A stretch of 5,592 bases of DNA from Paracoccus sp. (in: a-proteobacteria) (GCA_018056045.1 JAGPGI010000206.1:1-5592); one strand, 5' to 3'; shown: positions 1 through 5,592, counted from the first letter of the stretch. Made by a program: numbers and translations. Notes: generated by a model not told the origin, from the letters alone.

Positions 1-920
1 TCCTTGTCCGAGGCATTGGCAAAGATCCCGGTCGATTCATCGCCAAAGGTGGTCCAGCGCCCGCCGCCGCATTCCGGCACCGTGGTGGCCGAGACCTTGT
101 CCCCCAGCGCCGCCACCAGATCGTTCGAGGAGCCGATATGGTGGATGGTCATCGCAGTCACGCCGGTCTTGAAGGCGCCGATGATTTCCTGAAAGCCGTC
201 ATTGGGGGCCGAGGGCGGAAAGACCTTGTCGGTGCGAAACAGGTCCACGACATATTGCGTGCCCGCGATGCCCGCCGGCGTGGTCAGGCTGTCATTCAGC
301 GCCACGCCCTCACGGCCAAGGGTGAAGGCGCCCCAATGCTCATGCCCCGACTTGCCGCCCCGGAAACCGAAACCATAGACGTCGGTCTGGCCGTCGCCAT
401 TGGTGTCTCGCGTCAGCTTGATGGCGACCTCGCGCAGTTGCTCGCAGGTCTGGGGCACTTCAAGGCCTAGTTCGGCCAGCATGTCGGCGCGGTAATACAG
501 ATACAGCGCCACATATTGCACCGGCAGGTAATATTGCTTGCCGTCCTCGGCCTTGGTCAGGTCGAAGAGGTTTTCGAGGATTTCGCCCTTGCCGTCCCAG
601 CCGGCGATCTCGTCGTCCAAGGGGGCCAGCGCCTCCATCTCCAGCAGGCGGGGCAGGGCATGCATCTTGAGCATGGCGGCGTCGGGCGCGTTGCCGCCGA
701 CGATCGCGGTGTAAAGATTGTCGTAATAGCTGTTCCACGGCACGTTCTGGGCGTCGATCTTGATGCCGGGATTGGCGGCCTCGAACTTGGCGACCAGATC
801 GGCCATCGGGTTTTCGGGATTGTCGAAGTGATACCAGAACTTCACGGTGCTGTCGGCCAGCGCCGCCAGCGGCAGCGCGGTTCCGGCCAGCAGCGCCAGC
901 GCGGCAAGTTTGATCCTCAT
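1..920 (-). CDS. Extracellular substrate-binding protein of a CUT1-type (sugar) ABC transporter, C-terminus cut by window edge
   Basis: Periplasmic solute-binding protein that would deliver a sugar or related solute to an ABC importer. Reading leftwards from the ATG at 920-918, the frame is open to the window edge (306 codons). Family members usually have about 400-430 residues, so roughly the last quarter is missing. The N-terminus is a classic Sec signal peptide: MRIK, a hydrophobic Ala/Leu stretch, then ALA followed by DST, with cleavage expected after residue 22. The mature start, with FWYHFDNPEN (about 28-37), FEAANPGIKI (46-55) and GNAPD (76-80), matches the SBP_bac_1 pattern for the first lobe. 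The start is backed by a strong Shine-Dalgarno, GGGAGGAGA, at 935-927, six bases before the ATG. The gene lies 29 bases after the hydrolase stop, so it is probably in the same operon. The ligand cannot be read from the sequence; glycerol-3-phosphate, oligosaccharides and sugar acids all fit the family. Confidence 0.9.
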   Translation of the reverse strand, partial: MRIKLAALALLAGTALPLAALADSTVKFWYHFDNPENPMADLVAKFEAANPGIKIDAQNVPWNSYYDNLYTAIVGGNAPDAAMLKMHALPRLLEMEALAPLDDEIAGWDGKGEILENLFDLTKAEDGKQYYLPVQYVALYLYYRADMLAELGLEVPQTCEQLREVAIKLTRDTNGDGQTDVYGFGFRGGKSGHEHWGAFTLGREGVALNDSLTTPAGIAGTQYVVDLFRTDKVFPPSAPNDGFQEIIGAFKTGVTAMTIHHIGSSNDLVAALGDKVSATTVPECGGGRWTTFGDESTGIFANASDK

Positions 921-949
921 GTGCTCTCTCCTCCCATTGAGATTGGCGT

Positions 950-1873
950 TCAGATCGATTGGCGGAAAACCTCGGCCGCGCGGCGATAGGCGGCGGCGGA
1001 TTGCGGCAGCCAGCGGCTCATCTGCATGAAGCCGTGGACGACGCCCGGGATCAGGTCAAAGACATCGCGCCTGCCAAGCCCGTTCAGACGGGCGGCAAAG
1101 GCCTCGCTGTCCGAGCGCAGCGGGTCCAGTTCGGCGGCGTTGAGGTATAGCGGCGGCAGCGCGGCCAGCGCCGCATCGGGCGCATTGGCAGGCGTCAGGC
1201 AGGGGTCGGCCGAGCGGGTCGCAGCGGGCGCATACCAGTCCCAATAGCGCTGCATCTTGCCGCGCGTCAGGCCGGGGCCATCGGCGATTTCCAGATAGCT
1301 GGGGCTGTCGAAATCGGCGTTATAGACGCCATAGAACAAAAGCCCCATGGCTGGCAGGTCGCTTCCCGCCAGCCGCAGCATGGTCGCGACGGCCAGATTG
1401 GCGCCGGCGCTGTCGCCGGAAATCGACCAGCGCCGTCCGGGCAGGATATCTTCGCGCGCCGCCCAGATGGTCAGGCAATCCTCCAGCCCCGCCGGATAGG
1501 GGTATTCGGGCGCCAGCCGATAGTCGAAGCTGACCACCGCCGCGCCGCATTCCTGTGCCAGTTGCCGCGCCGCGCCGTCATGCGTCGCCGCCGAACAAAA
1601 GGCCCAGCCGCCGCCATGGACATACAAGATCGCATCCCGGCCCCGGTCGGTGTCGGGCAGGTAGACATTCGCCATGCTGTCCAGCGGCGTGTCGCGGCGG
1701 ACGACCTGCGCCATGGCCGGCTCGCCCGTGTTCCAGCGCCGGTTCGTGGCCTCGCTTTGCGCGCGGCCCTCGTCCACGGGCAGCAGCGTCGAGTCGGGCA
1801 TCGGCCCGTCCTCGGCCAGTTGCCGGTCGAGAACGGCGCGCATTTCCGGGGCAAGGCGCTCCTGCGGGGTCAT
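950..1873 (-). CDS. Alpha/beta hydrolase (fold-3, HSL-type esterase/lipase family)
   Basis: Cytoplasmic serine hydrolase of 307 residues, expected to cleave a carboxylic ester or lactone. The hormone-sensitive-lipase set is complete: oxyanion motif HGGGW (86-90), nucleophile elbow GDSAG (153-157, Ser155), catalytic Asp250 in ELDPLRSD, and His280 in VVHGF. DYRLAPEYPYPAG (about 117-129) is also typical of the family. No signal peptide is visible. The ATG at 1873-1871 begins MTPQERLAPEM. Its first bases overlap the stop of the upstream regulator (ATGA, 1870-1873), which suggests translational coupling. The same frame stays open upstream to 2272, but that stretch is the shadow of the regulator gene. 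Position between a regulator and a transporter binding protein suggests it acts on the imported compound. The exact substrate is unknown; acetylxylan-type esters, sugar lactones and small aryl esters are possible. Confidence 0.92.
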   Translation of the reverse strand: MTPQERLAPEMRAVLDRQLAEDGPMPDSTLLPVDEGRAQSEATNRRWNTGEPAMAQVVRRDTPLDSMANVYLPDTDRGRDAILYVHGGGWAFCSAATHDGAARQLAQECGAAVVSFDYRLAPEYPYPAGLEDCLTIWAAREDILPGRRWSISGDSAGANLAVATMLRLAGSDLPAMGLLFYGVYNADFDSPSYLEIADGPGLTRGKMQRYWDWYAPAATRSADPCLTPANAPDAALAALPPLYLNAAELDPLRSDSEAFAARLNGLGRRDVFDLIPGVVHGFMQMSRWLPQSAAAYRRAAEVFRQSI

Positions 1874-2562
1874 GGCCGGGTCTCGGTTGCGGGGGCAAAG
1901 ACGGTCGGGCCGAAATCGACGATGGTGGCGATGTGATGGGACAGCGCGCGGGTCAGCGGCTCGGGCTGGCCGGTCTCGACCGCCTCGATGATGGCGACGT
2001 GGCGGTTGGCGGTGTTCAGCAGGTCGCGTTGGCCGGGGACGGTGTTGAGCACCTTGTAGCGCTGGGTATGGACCAGACAGCGTTGCAGCACCGGCTCGAC
2101 CATCGGGGTCGCAGCGGCCTCGAACAGGCGCAGGTGGAACTGGCAGTCCTGTTCCAGCAACGCGTATTCGTCGCCCTCCAGCGCGGCAAGGCGCATGGCT
2201 TGCAGCATATGGCCCAGATCGGCGACCAGCGCGGTGTCGCGGGCGGCGATGATGCGCCGCGCCGCGCGGCATTCGATATCGTGGCGGATGCGCAAAAGCT
2301 CATCGACATCCTCGGGCGAGGCGGGGGCCACATGGGTATCGCGGCGTGCCCGGCGGGTGACCAGTCCTTCCTCCGAGAGCCGCATCAGCGCCTCGCGCAC
2401 GGTGCCCTGCGCGCAATCGAAACGGTCGGCCAGTTCCAGCTCGCGCAGCGCCGCGCCCGGCTCAAGCGTGCCAAGGACGATCGCCTTGCGCAGGGCCGCC
2501 TCGACCATCTCGCCGCGACCCTTCTGGGGAATTGCCCTGATTGCCTGCTTGCCGGTCACCAT
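1870..2562 (-). CDS. GntR-family transcriptional regulator with FCD ligand domain
   Basis: DNA-binding repressor or activator, about 230 residues from the chosen start. A winged helix (about 17-80) contains the GntR pattern LELADRFDCAQGTVREALMRLSEEGLV, given here as a description of residues 42-68. An all-helical FCD effector domain (about 84-225) follows. Likely metal/ligand residues are Asp139 and His143 (DCQFH), His188 (NRHVAII) and His210 (SHHIA), the usual FCD set. Starts at 2562, 2574 and 2592 are possible, and a frame extends to 2658. I chose 2562 (MVTGKQ) because GGATGGG lies six bases upstream as a weak Shine-Dalgarno. Starts at or above 2592 would put the operator repeats inside the gene, and the predicted transcript begins near 2591. 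FCD regulators usually sense organic acids or sugar acids. It probably controls itself, the hydrolase and transporter genes, and the divergent ATPase. The start is less certain than the identity. Confidence 0.9.
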   Translation of the reverse strand: MVTGKQAIRAIPQKGRGEMVEAALRKAIVLGTLEPGAALRELELADRFDCAQGTVREALMRLSEEGLVTRRARRDTHVAPASPEDVDELLRIRHDIECRAARRIIAARDTALVADLGHMLQAMRLAALEGDEYALLEQDCQFHLRLFEAAATPMVEPVLQRCLVHTQRYKVLNTVPGQRDLLNTANRHVAIIEAVETGQPEPLTRALSHHIATIVDFGPTVFAPATETRP

Positions 2563-2591
2563 CACCACGCCCATCCGATTCAACGCTTGCA

Positions 2592-2620
2592 TTATCAATA
2601 ATGTCAGTGTTATTGATAAT
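2592..2620 (+). promoter_or_regulatory. Predicted sigma70-type promoter for the plus-strand ATPase gene
   Basis: TTATCA (2592-2597, 4/6) and GATAAT (2615-2620, 5/6) are separated by an ideal 17 bp. Transcription would start near 2627, at operator copy 3, leaving a leader of about 46 bases before the ATPase start. Because the operators repeat every 18 bp, a weaker shifted pair also exists (TTATTG 2610-2615 and GATAAT 2633-2638). The hexamers are built from the operator sequence itself, so the promoter call is less certain than the operator call. Confidence 0.4.
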
Positions 2621-2625
2621 GTCAA
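2598..2625 (-). promoter_or_regulatory. Predicted sigma70-type promoter for the minus-strand regulator operon
   Basis: On the minus strand a perfect -35 hexamer TTGACA lies at 2625-2620. It is followed after 16 bp by CATTAT (2603-2598), a 4/6 match to the -10 consensus. Transcription would start near 2591, leaving a short leader before the regulator start. The -10 lies mostly inside operator copy 1. The -35 touches the end of copy 2 and sits just before copy 3. Binding there would be expected to block polymerase, that is, autorepression. This is read from hexamer matching only. Confidence 0.5.
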
Positions 2626-2672
2626 GATTATTGATAATAACACCGCAGCGAACCGCAAAAATGGGGGAAGGC

Positions 2673-3752
2673 ATGGCGCAGATCAGCCTGCAGGGCATCG
2701 TGAAACGCTATGGCGCCGTGCAAACGATCCATGGCGTCGACCTTGAGATCGGCGACGGTGAATTCGTGGCCTTTGTCGGCCCTTCGGGCTGCGGGAAATC
2801 GACCATGCTGCGGATGGTCGCCGGGCTTGAGGATATCACCGGCGGCGTCCTGCGCATCGGTGAGCGGAAGGTGAACGACATCGAGCCGCGCGACCGCGAC
2901 GTGGCCATGGTGTTTCAGGACTATGCGCTTTACCCGCATATGTCGGTCGAGCAGAATATCGGCTTTGGCCTGAAGATGCGCGGCGAGGCGGCGGAAACGA
3001 TCCGCGAAAAGGTTGCGGATGCGGCCCGTGTCCTGCAACTGAACGAGCTTCTGGACCGCCGCCCCGGCCAGTTGTCGGGCGGCCAGCGCCAGCGCGTCGC
3101 CATGGGCCGTGCCATCGTGCGCAAGCCCGAGGTCTTTCTGTTCGACGAGCCTTTGTCGAACCTTGACGCCAAGCTGCGGGTCGAGATGCGCACCCAGATC
3201 AAGCGCCTGCACCGGATGCTGCGCACCACCACCATCTATGTCACCCATGATCAGGTCGAGGCGATGACGCTGGCCGACCGCGTCGTCGTGCTGCGCAAGG
3301 GCGAGATCATCCAGCACGGCCGCCCGCTCGAGCTTTACGAGACCCCGAATTGCCGCTTTGTGGCCGAGTTCATCGGCTCGCCGCAGATGAATATCCTGCC
3401 GGCCGAGGTGGTCGCCTCGGACACGGGCAGGGCGCTGGCCTTTGCCGGCGGGCTGATCCGGCTGGACCGCATCGCTGCCACGCCGGGCCGCCGCGTCGAT
3501 ATCGGGCTGCGTCCCGAACATCTGCTGCCCTGCGCCCCCGATCAGGCCGATTTCACCGTCGATGTGGATGTGCTTGAGGAGCTTGGCTCGGACACCATGG
3601 CGATCTGCCTGCTGGGCGGGAAAGAGATCACCGTGCGGCTGGATGCCGGGCAGGCGGGGGACAGCTGCCAAAGCATCCCGCTGCGCTTTGATCGCAAGAA
3701 CCTGCATGTCTTTGACGCCGAAAGCGGCGAACGGATCGCGCTGGCGGATTGA
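2673..3752 (+). CDS. ugpC: ABC transporter ATP-binding protein, UgpC/MalK (CUT1) type
   Basis: Cytoplasmic nucleotide-binding subunit (359 residues) that powers a carbohydrate-type ABC importer. All ATPase motifs are intact: Walker A GPSGCGKST (36-44), Q-loop Gln82 in VFQDYALYPHM, signature LSGGQ (133-137), Walker B VFLFDEP (153-159), D-loop SNLDA (161-165) and switch His191 (YVTHD). Residues from about 240 to the end form the MalK-like regulatory/TOBE domain, including GLRPEHL. Length and motif spacing are normal for the family. The ATG at 2673 (MAQISLQ) is preceded by GGGGGAAG (about 2662-2669). An in-frame ATG at 2661 would leave no such site. It is transcribed away from the binding-protein operon, and its likely partner is that binding protein with permeases outside the window. 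The gene symbol reflects the family name often used for such ATPases, not proof of glycerol-3-phosphate transport. MsmK/MalK-type shared ATPases are an alternative. Confidence 0.93.
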   Translation: MAQISLQGIVKRYGAVQTIHGVDLEIGDGEFVAFVGPSGCGKSTMLRMVAGLEDITGGVLRIGERKVNDIEPRDRDVAMVFQDYALYPHMSVEQNIGFGLKMRGEAAETIREKVADAARVLQLNELLDRRPGQLSGGQRQRVAMGRAIVRKPEVFLFDEPLSNLDAKLRVEMRTQIKRLHRMLRTTTIYVTHDQVEAMTLADRVVVLRKGEIIQHGRPLELYETPNCRFVAEFIGSPQMNILPAEVVASDTGRALAFAGGLIRLDRIAATPGRRVDIGLRPEHLLPCAPDQADFTVDVDVLEELGSDTMAICLLGGKEITVRLDAGQAGDSCQSIPLRFDRKNLHVFDAESGERIALAD

Positions 3753-3766
3753 CGTCCCGGCGTTGC

Positions 3767-3805
3767 GGCACGCGCGCCGCTGTGCCTAATCTGGGGCAGA
3801 CCCCA
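3767..3805 (+). terminator. Two consecutive small hairpins between the ATPase and dehydrogenase genes
   Basis: The 66-base gap holds two potential RNA stems. The first is GGCACGCG (3767-3774) pairing with CGC (3778-3780) and GTGCC (3782-3786), with a three-base loop and one bulged T. The second is TGGGG (3792-3796) pairing with CCCCA (3801-3805) around a four-base loop. Neither is followed by a T-run, so a classic intrinsic terminator is unlikely. They could reduce read-through or protect the upstream message end. Pairing by chance is common at this GC content, and the second stem lies just before the dehydrogenase ribosome site. Confidence 0.25.
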
Positions 3806-3818
3806 AGCCGAGGATGCC

Positions 3819-4874
3819 ATGGCTGCCGATCAATCTGTCTCCTTGCCGCAGCTGGAAGCTTTCTGCCACGCGGCCTTCGCGGCCATCGGTGCGGATGCCG
3901 CGACCACTGATGCCGCGACGCGGGCCATGCTGCACGGGACGCGCTATGGCGTTGATAGCCATGGCGTGCGCCTGCTGCCGCACTACCTCATGGCGCTTGA
4001 GGGCGGGCGGCTGAACCGCAACCCGGAACTGAAGCGCGTCGGCGGTTTCGGCGCGGTCGAGGTCTGGGATGCCGACCATGCGCAGGGTGCCCTGGGCAGC
4101 TATCACGGCATGGCGCGGGCGATCGAGCTGGCCCGGCAATTCGGCCTTGGCGCGGCGGCGATCCGCAACAGCTCGCATTTCGGGCCGGCGGGGGCCTATG
4201 CGCTGGCCGCGGCGCAGGCGGGTTTCATCGGCATCGCCTTTTGCAATTCGGACAGTTTCGTGCGGCTGCATGACGGCGCCATGCGCTTTCACGGCACCAA
4301 CCCGATTTCGGTGGCGGTTCCGGTTCAGGGCGACAACCCGTGGTTTCTGGACATGGCGACCAGCGCCATCCCCTATAACCGCGTGCAGCTTTACCGCAGC
4401 CTTGGGGTCGAATTGCCGCAGGGCACCGCCTCGGACGTGCAGGGCGTCGATACCCGCGACGCCGAGGCGGCCGATATGCTGGCGCCTTTGGGCGGCGAGT
4501 TTGGCTTCAAGGGCGCGGCCCTGGCGGGCGTGGCCGAGATTTTCAGCGCCGTGCTGACCGGGATGAAGCTCAGCTTTGACATCCTGCCGATGGGCGGGCC
4601 GGATTTCGCGACGCCGCGCGGCATGGGGGCCTTCATGCTGGCGCTGAACCCGGATGCGTTTCTGGACCGCGCCGCATTCGATGCCGGCATGCGGCGCTAT
4701 GTCGAGACGCTGCGTGCCTCGCCCGCGCGGGCGGATTGCCGGGTCATGGCGCCGGGCGACCGCGAATGGGATGTGGCGCGGGGGCGCGATCACAGCGGCG
4801 TGATTCTGGACCCGACCACGGCCAAGGCCTTTGACGAGATCGCCGCGCGACTGGGAATCGCCCCTGTATCCTGA
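3819..4874 (+). CDS. Ldh_2-family NAD(P)-dependent dehydrogenase (malate/L-lactate/ureidoglycolate type)
   Basis: Cytoplasmic oxidoreductase of 351 residues, a normal length for the family, which interconverts 2-hydroxy acids and 2-keto acids. Visible family landmarks are DSHGVRLLPHY (46-56) with His48, equivalent to the catalytic His of YiaK; NSSHFGPAGAYA (118-129) with His121; the nucleotide-binding core GTNPI (160-164) and DMATS (179-183); and FKGAALAGVAEIFSAVLTG (231-249), matching the usual KGYGLALMVEIL-like helix. The start at 3819 has GAGGA at 3810-3814, a short four-base spacing. It follows the ATPase by 66 bases and may be co-transcribed with it. Known members act on malate, L-lactate, ureidoglycolate, sulfolactate, 2,3-diketo-L-gulonate or delta-1-piperideine-2-carboxylate. 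Sequence alone does not choose between these. The sugar-type transporter beside it makes a sugar acid or small hydroxy acid attractive. No missing key residue was noticed. Confidence 0.9.
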   Translation: MAADQSVSLPQLEAFCHAAFAAIGADAATTDAATRAMLHGTRYGVDSHGVRLLPHYLMALEGGRLNRNPELKRVGGFGAVEVWDADHAQGALGSYHGMARAIELARQFGLGAAAIRNSSHFGPAGAYALAAAQAGFIGIAFCNSDSFVRLHDGAMRFHGTNPISVAVPVQGDNPWFLDMATSAIPYNRVQLYRSLGVELPQGTASDVQGVDTRDAEAADMLAPLGGEFGFKGAALAGVAEIFSAVLTGMKLSFDILPMGGPDFATPRGMGAFMLALNPDAFLDRAAFDAGMRRYVETLRASPARADCRVMAPGDREWDVARGRDHSGVILDPTTAKAFDEIAARLGIAPVS

Positions 4875-4905
4875 TGATGCTTTGATGAAAATTCATTTGC
4901 ATCAT
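4874..4905. repeat. Imperfect inverted repeat after the dehydrogenase stop
   Basis: ATGATGC (4874-4880) faces GCATCAT (4899-4905), a perfect 7-bp match. Inside it ATGAA (4885-4889) faces TTCAT (4892-4896), offset by one base. The dyad begins on the last base of the dehydrogenase stop codon and lies in an unusually AT-rich stretch. It might be a weak transcript-end hairpin or a binding site. There is no following T-run to make it a convincing terminator. Confidence 0.35.
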
Positions 4906-4984
4906 GCAATTGGGATTGATTTCTAGATTTTATGGAATGGCCGAAGAATTTTCTTGACCGCTTGCGCGAACGCCCGCAGTCTTG

Positions 4985-5007
4985 AAATTGGTCAAACCAG
5001 TTTGACC
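4985..5007. promoter_or_regulatory. Compound palindromic operator upstream of the second GntR regulator
   Basis: Two overlapping palindromes are present. AAATTGGTCAAACCAGTTT (4985-5003) has arms matching at all but one position and contains TGGTCAAACCA (4989-4999), a perfect TGGT-NNN-ACCA. GGTCAAACCAGTTTGACC (4990-5007) is a perfect 8-bp inverted repeat with a two-base centre. The TGGTNNNACCA form is the recognised site type of the FadR/PdhR/LldR subfamily of GntR proteins. The gene that starts 37 bases downstream encodes such a protein, so autoregulation is likely. No convincing promoter hexamers could be assigned around it; the best guess, TTGGGA (4910-4915) with TGGAAT (4933-4938), is weak. 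Confidence 0.72.
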
Positions 5008-5044
5008 GCGCATCGCGGGGAGGCGATGCAGATCGGGGGAAAGC

Positions 5045-5592
5045 GTGTTCACCGAAAGCAGGCCTCGCCGGCAATACCGGCAGGTGGCCGACCAGATTTT
5101 GCTGCTTGCGACCGCGCGCGGGCTGGGTCCGGGCCAGCGCCTGCCGTCCGAGCGCGATCTGGCCGAGATGCTCAGCGTCTCGCGGCCGTCGCTGCGCGAG
5201 GCGCTGATCGCGCTGGAGGTCGAGGGGCAGGTCGAGATCCGCATGGGCTCGGGCATCTATCTGGCCTCGGGGGCGGAACGCGGCATGCTGCGCGCCGATG
5301 CCGAGGGGCCGCTGGAACTGCTTGAGGCGCGCTGCATCATCGAAAGCGCCATCGCCGAAGAGGTGGCGGGCCATGTCACGCCGGCGCTGCTGGCGCGGAT
5401 CGACGACAATCTGCGCCAGATGCGGGCGGCCATGGACGACACGCCGCTGGCCATCCGCATCGACGGCACGTTTCATGAGATCGTCGCCTCGGGTCTGGGC
5501 AATCAGGTGCTGACGGGGCTGACGGCGCAGATGTTTCAAAAGCGGCTGTCGCCGTTTTTCGCCCGCTTTTCGAGCTATTTCGAGGGGCCGCA
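5045..5592 (+). CDS. GntR-family regulator, FadR subfamily (wHTH plus FCD), C-terminus cut by window edge
   Basis: DNA-binding regulator; 182 codons are present of a usual 230-260. The winged helix (about 10-74) has LPSERDLAEMLSVSRPSLRE (33-52) and a wing ending in GSGIYLA. These are the textbook FadR-subfamily residues, including the recognition-helix pattern SRPSLREAL. The FCD domain starts near residue 88 (LELLEARCIIESAIAEEVA), and a probable metal pair is Asp140 and His144 (DGTFHEIV). The remaining ligand-binding histidines lie beyond the window. The start is GTG at 5045, giving MFTESRPRRQYRQVADQI. It is chosen because GGGGGA (5035-5040) lies four bases upstream and no ATG occurs in frame nearby. 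It lies 170 bases after the dehydrogenase in the same direction and has its own palindromic site. It may control the genes to its right, the dehydrogenase side, or both. Confidence 0.9.
   Translation, partial: MFTESRPRRQYRQVADQILLLATARGLGPGQRLPSERDLAEMLSVSRPSLREALIALEVEGQVEIRMGSGIYLASGAERGMLRADAEGPLELLEARCIIESAIAEEVAGHVTPALLARIDDNLRQMRAAMDDTPLAIRIDGTFHEIVASGLGNQVLTGLTAQMFQKRLSPFFARFSSYFEGP

Larger units (their letters stand above)
2591..2638. promoter_or_regulatory. Three 12-bp palindromic operators in an exact 18-bp tandem array
   Basis: Three copies of ATTAT-NN-ATAAT lie in the divergent intergenic region. Copy 1 is ATTATCAATAAT (2591-2602). Copy 2 is GTTATTGATAAT (2609-2620), with one changed outer base. 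Copy 3 is ATTATTGATAAT (2627-2638). Their centres are 2596.5, 2614.5 and 2632.5, exactly 18 bp apart. The spacers after copies 1 and 2 are GTCAGT and GTCAAG, so the repeated unit is about 18 bp. Copies 1 and 2 also form a larger perfect inverted repeat, ATTATCAATAA facing TTATTGATAAT. The AT-rich block stands out sharply from the GC-rich surroundings. Palindromes of this size suit a dimeric GntR/FCD protein, so the adjacent regulator is the natural candidate (inference). Confidence 0.82.

Noticed and set aside
950..2272. A 440-residue minus-strand frame containing the hydrolase
   Set aside because: The first 133 residues are the out-of-frame shadow of the regulator gene (Arg/Pro-rich, no family pattern). 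The hydrolase family begins at the ATG at 1873.
1555..2601. A 348-residue plus-strand frame across the hydrolase and regulator genes
   Set aside because: It is antisense to two confident genes and low in complexity (Arg/Ala/Pro/Gly), with no ribosome site identified.
2591..2638. The 18-bp repeats considered as a CRISPR fragment or iteron origin
   Set aside because: Spacers of about six bases are far too short for CRISPR. Three short palindromes between divergent genes next to a GntR gene fit operators better, and no replication initiator gene is present.
2628..3707. A long minus-strand open frame (359 residues) opposite the ATPase gene
   Set aside because: It is antisense to a gene with every ABC ATPase motif. 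Long antisense frames are expected in GC-rich DNA, and its composition resembles no family I know.
3786..4793. A long minus-strand open frame (335 residues) opposite the dehydrogenase
   Set aside because: It is an antisense shadow of a gene with clear Ldh_2 motifs. It is rich in His/Arg/Ala with no recognisable domain.
4932..4985. A 17-residue plus-strand frame starting MEWPKNFLDR, ending just at the operator, considered as a leader peptide
   Set aside because: No Shine-Dalgarno precedes it, there is no run of one amino acid suggesting attenuation, and no downstream competing hairpins are evident.
4790..5539. A 249-residue minus-strand frame over the second regulator
   Set aside because: It is antisense to a clear FadR-type regulator and crosses its operator and upstream region; no domain is recognisable.

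Overview
This 5.6 kb GC-rich window has alphaproteobacterial character, most like Rhodobacterales such as Paracoccus. That assignment rests on codon use, high third-position GC and gene style only; no marker gene is present. It looks like a catabolic and uptake locus for an organic, possibly sugar-derived, substrate. No RNA gene, CRISPR array, insertion sequence or phage gene was seen.

Layout. A divergent control region (about 2563-2672) splits the locus. On the minus strand, reading leftwards, are an FCD-type GntR-family regulator (1870-2562), an alpha/beta hydrolase of the HSL/fold-3 esterase type (950-1873, overlapping the regulator by the 4 bases ATGA), and a secreted CUT1-type substrate-binding protein (920 down to the left edge, C-terminus missing). 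The permease genes are not in the window and may lie beyond the left edge. On the plus strand are an UgpC/MalK-type ABC transporter ATPase (2673-3752) and an Ldh_2-family (malate/L-lactate/ureidoglycolate type) NAD(P)-dependent dehydrogenase (3819-4874). A second GntR regulator of the FadR subfamily (5045 to the right edge, truncated) follows, with its own palindromic site just upstream.

How the genes may work together (inference). The binding protein captures the substrate in the periplasm and the ATPase powers import through permeases outside the window. The hydrolase cleaves an ester or lactone bond and the dehydrogenase oxidises or reduces a 2-hydroxy/2-keto acid. The first regulator probably controls both divergent transcripts, and its own, through three near-identical palindromes spaced exactly 18 bp apart.

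The most notable non-coding signals are this triple operator (2591-2638), which overlaps promoter-like hexamers on both strands, and a compound palindrome (4985-5007) containing TGGTCAAACCA before the second regulator. The enzyme and transporter families are ordinary. I see no clear sign of an undescribed type of system; the unknown is the substrate and the control logic.
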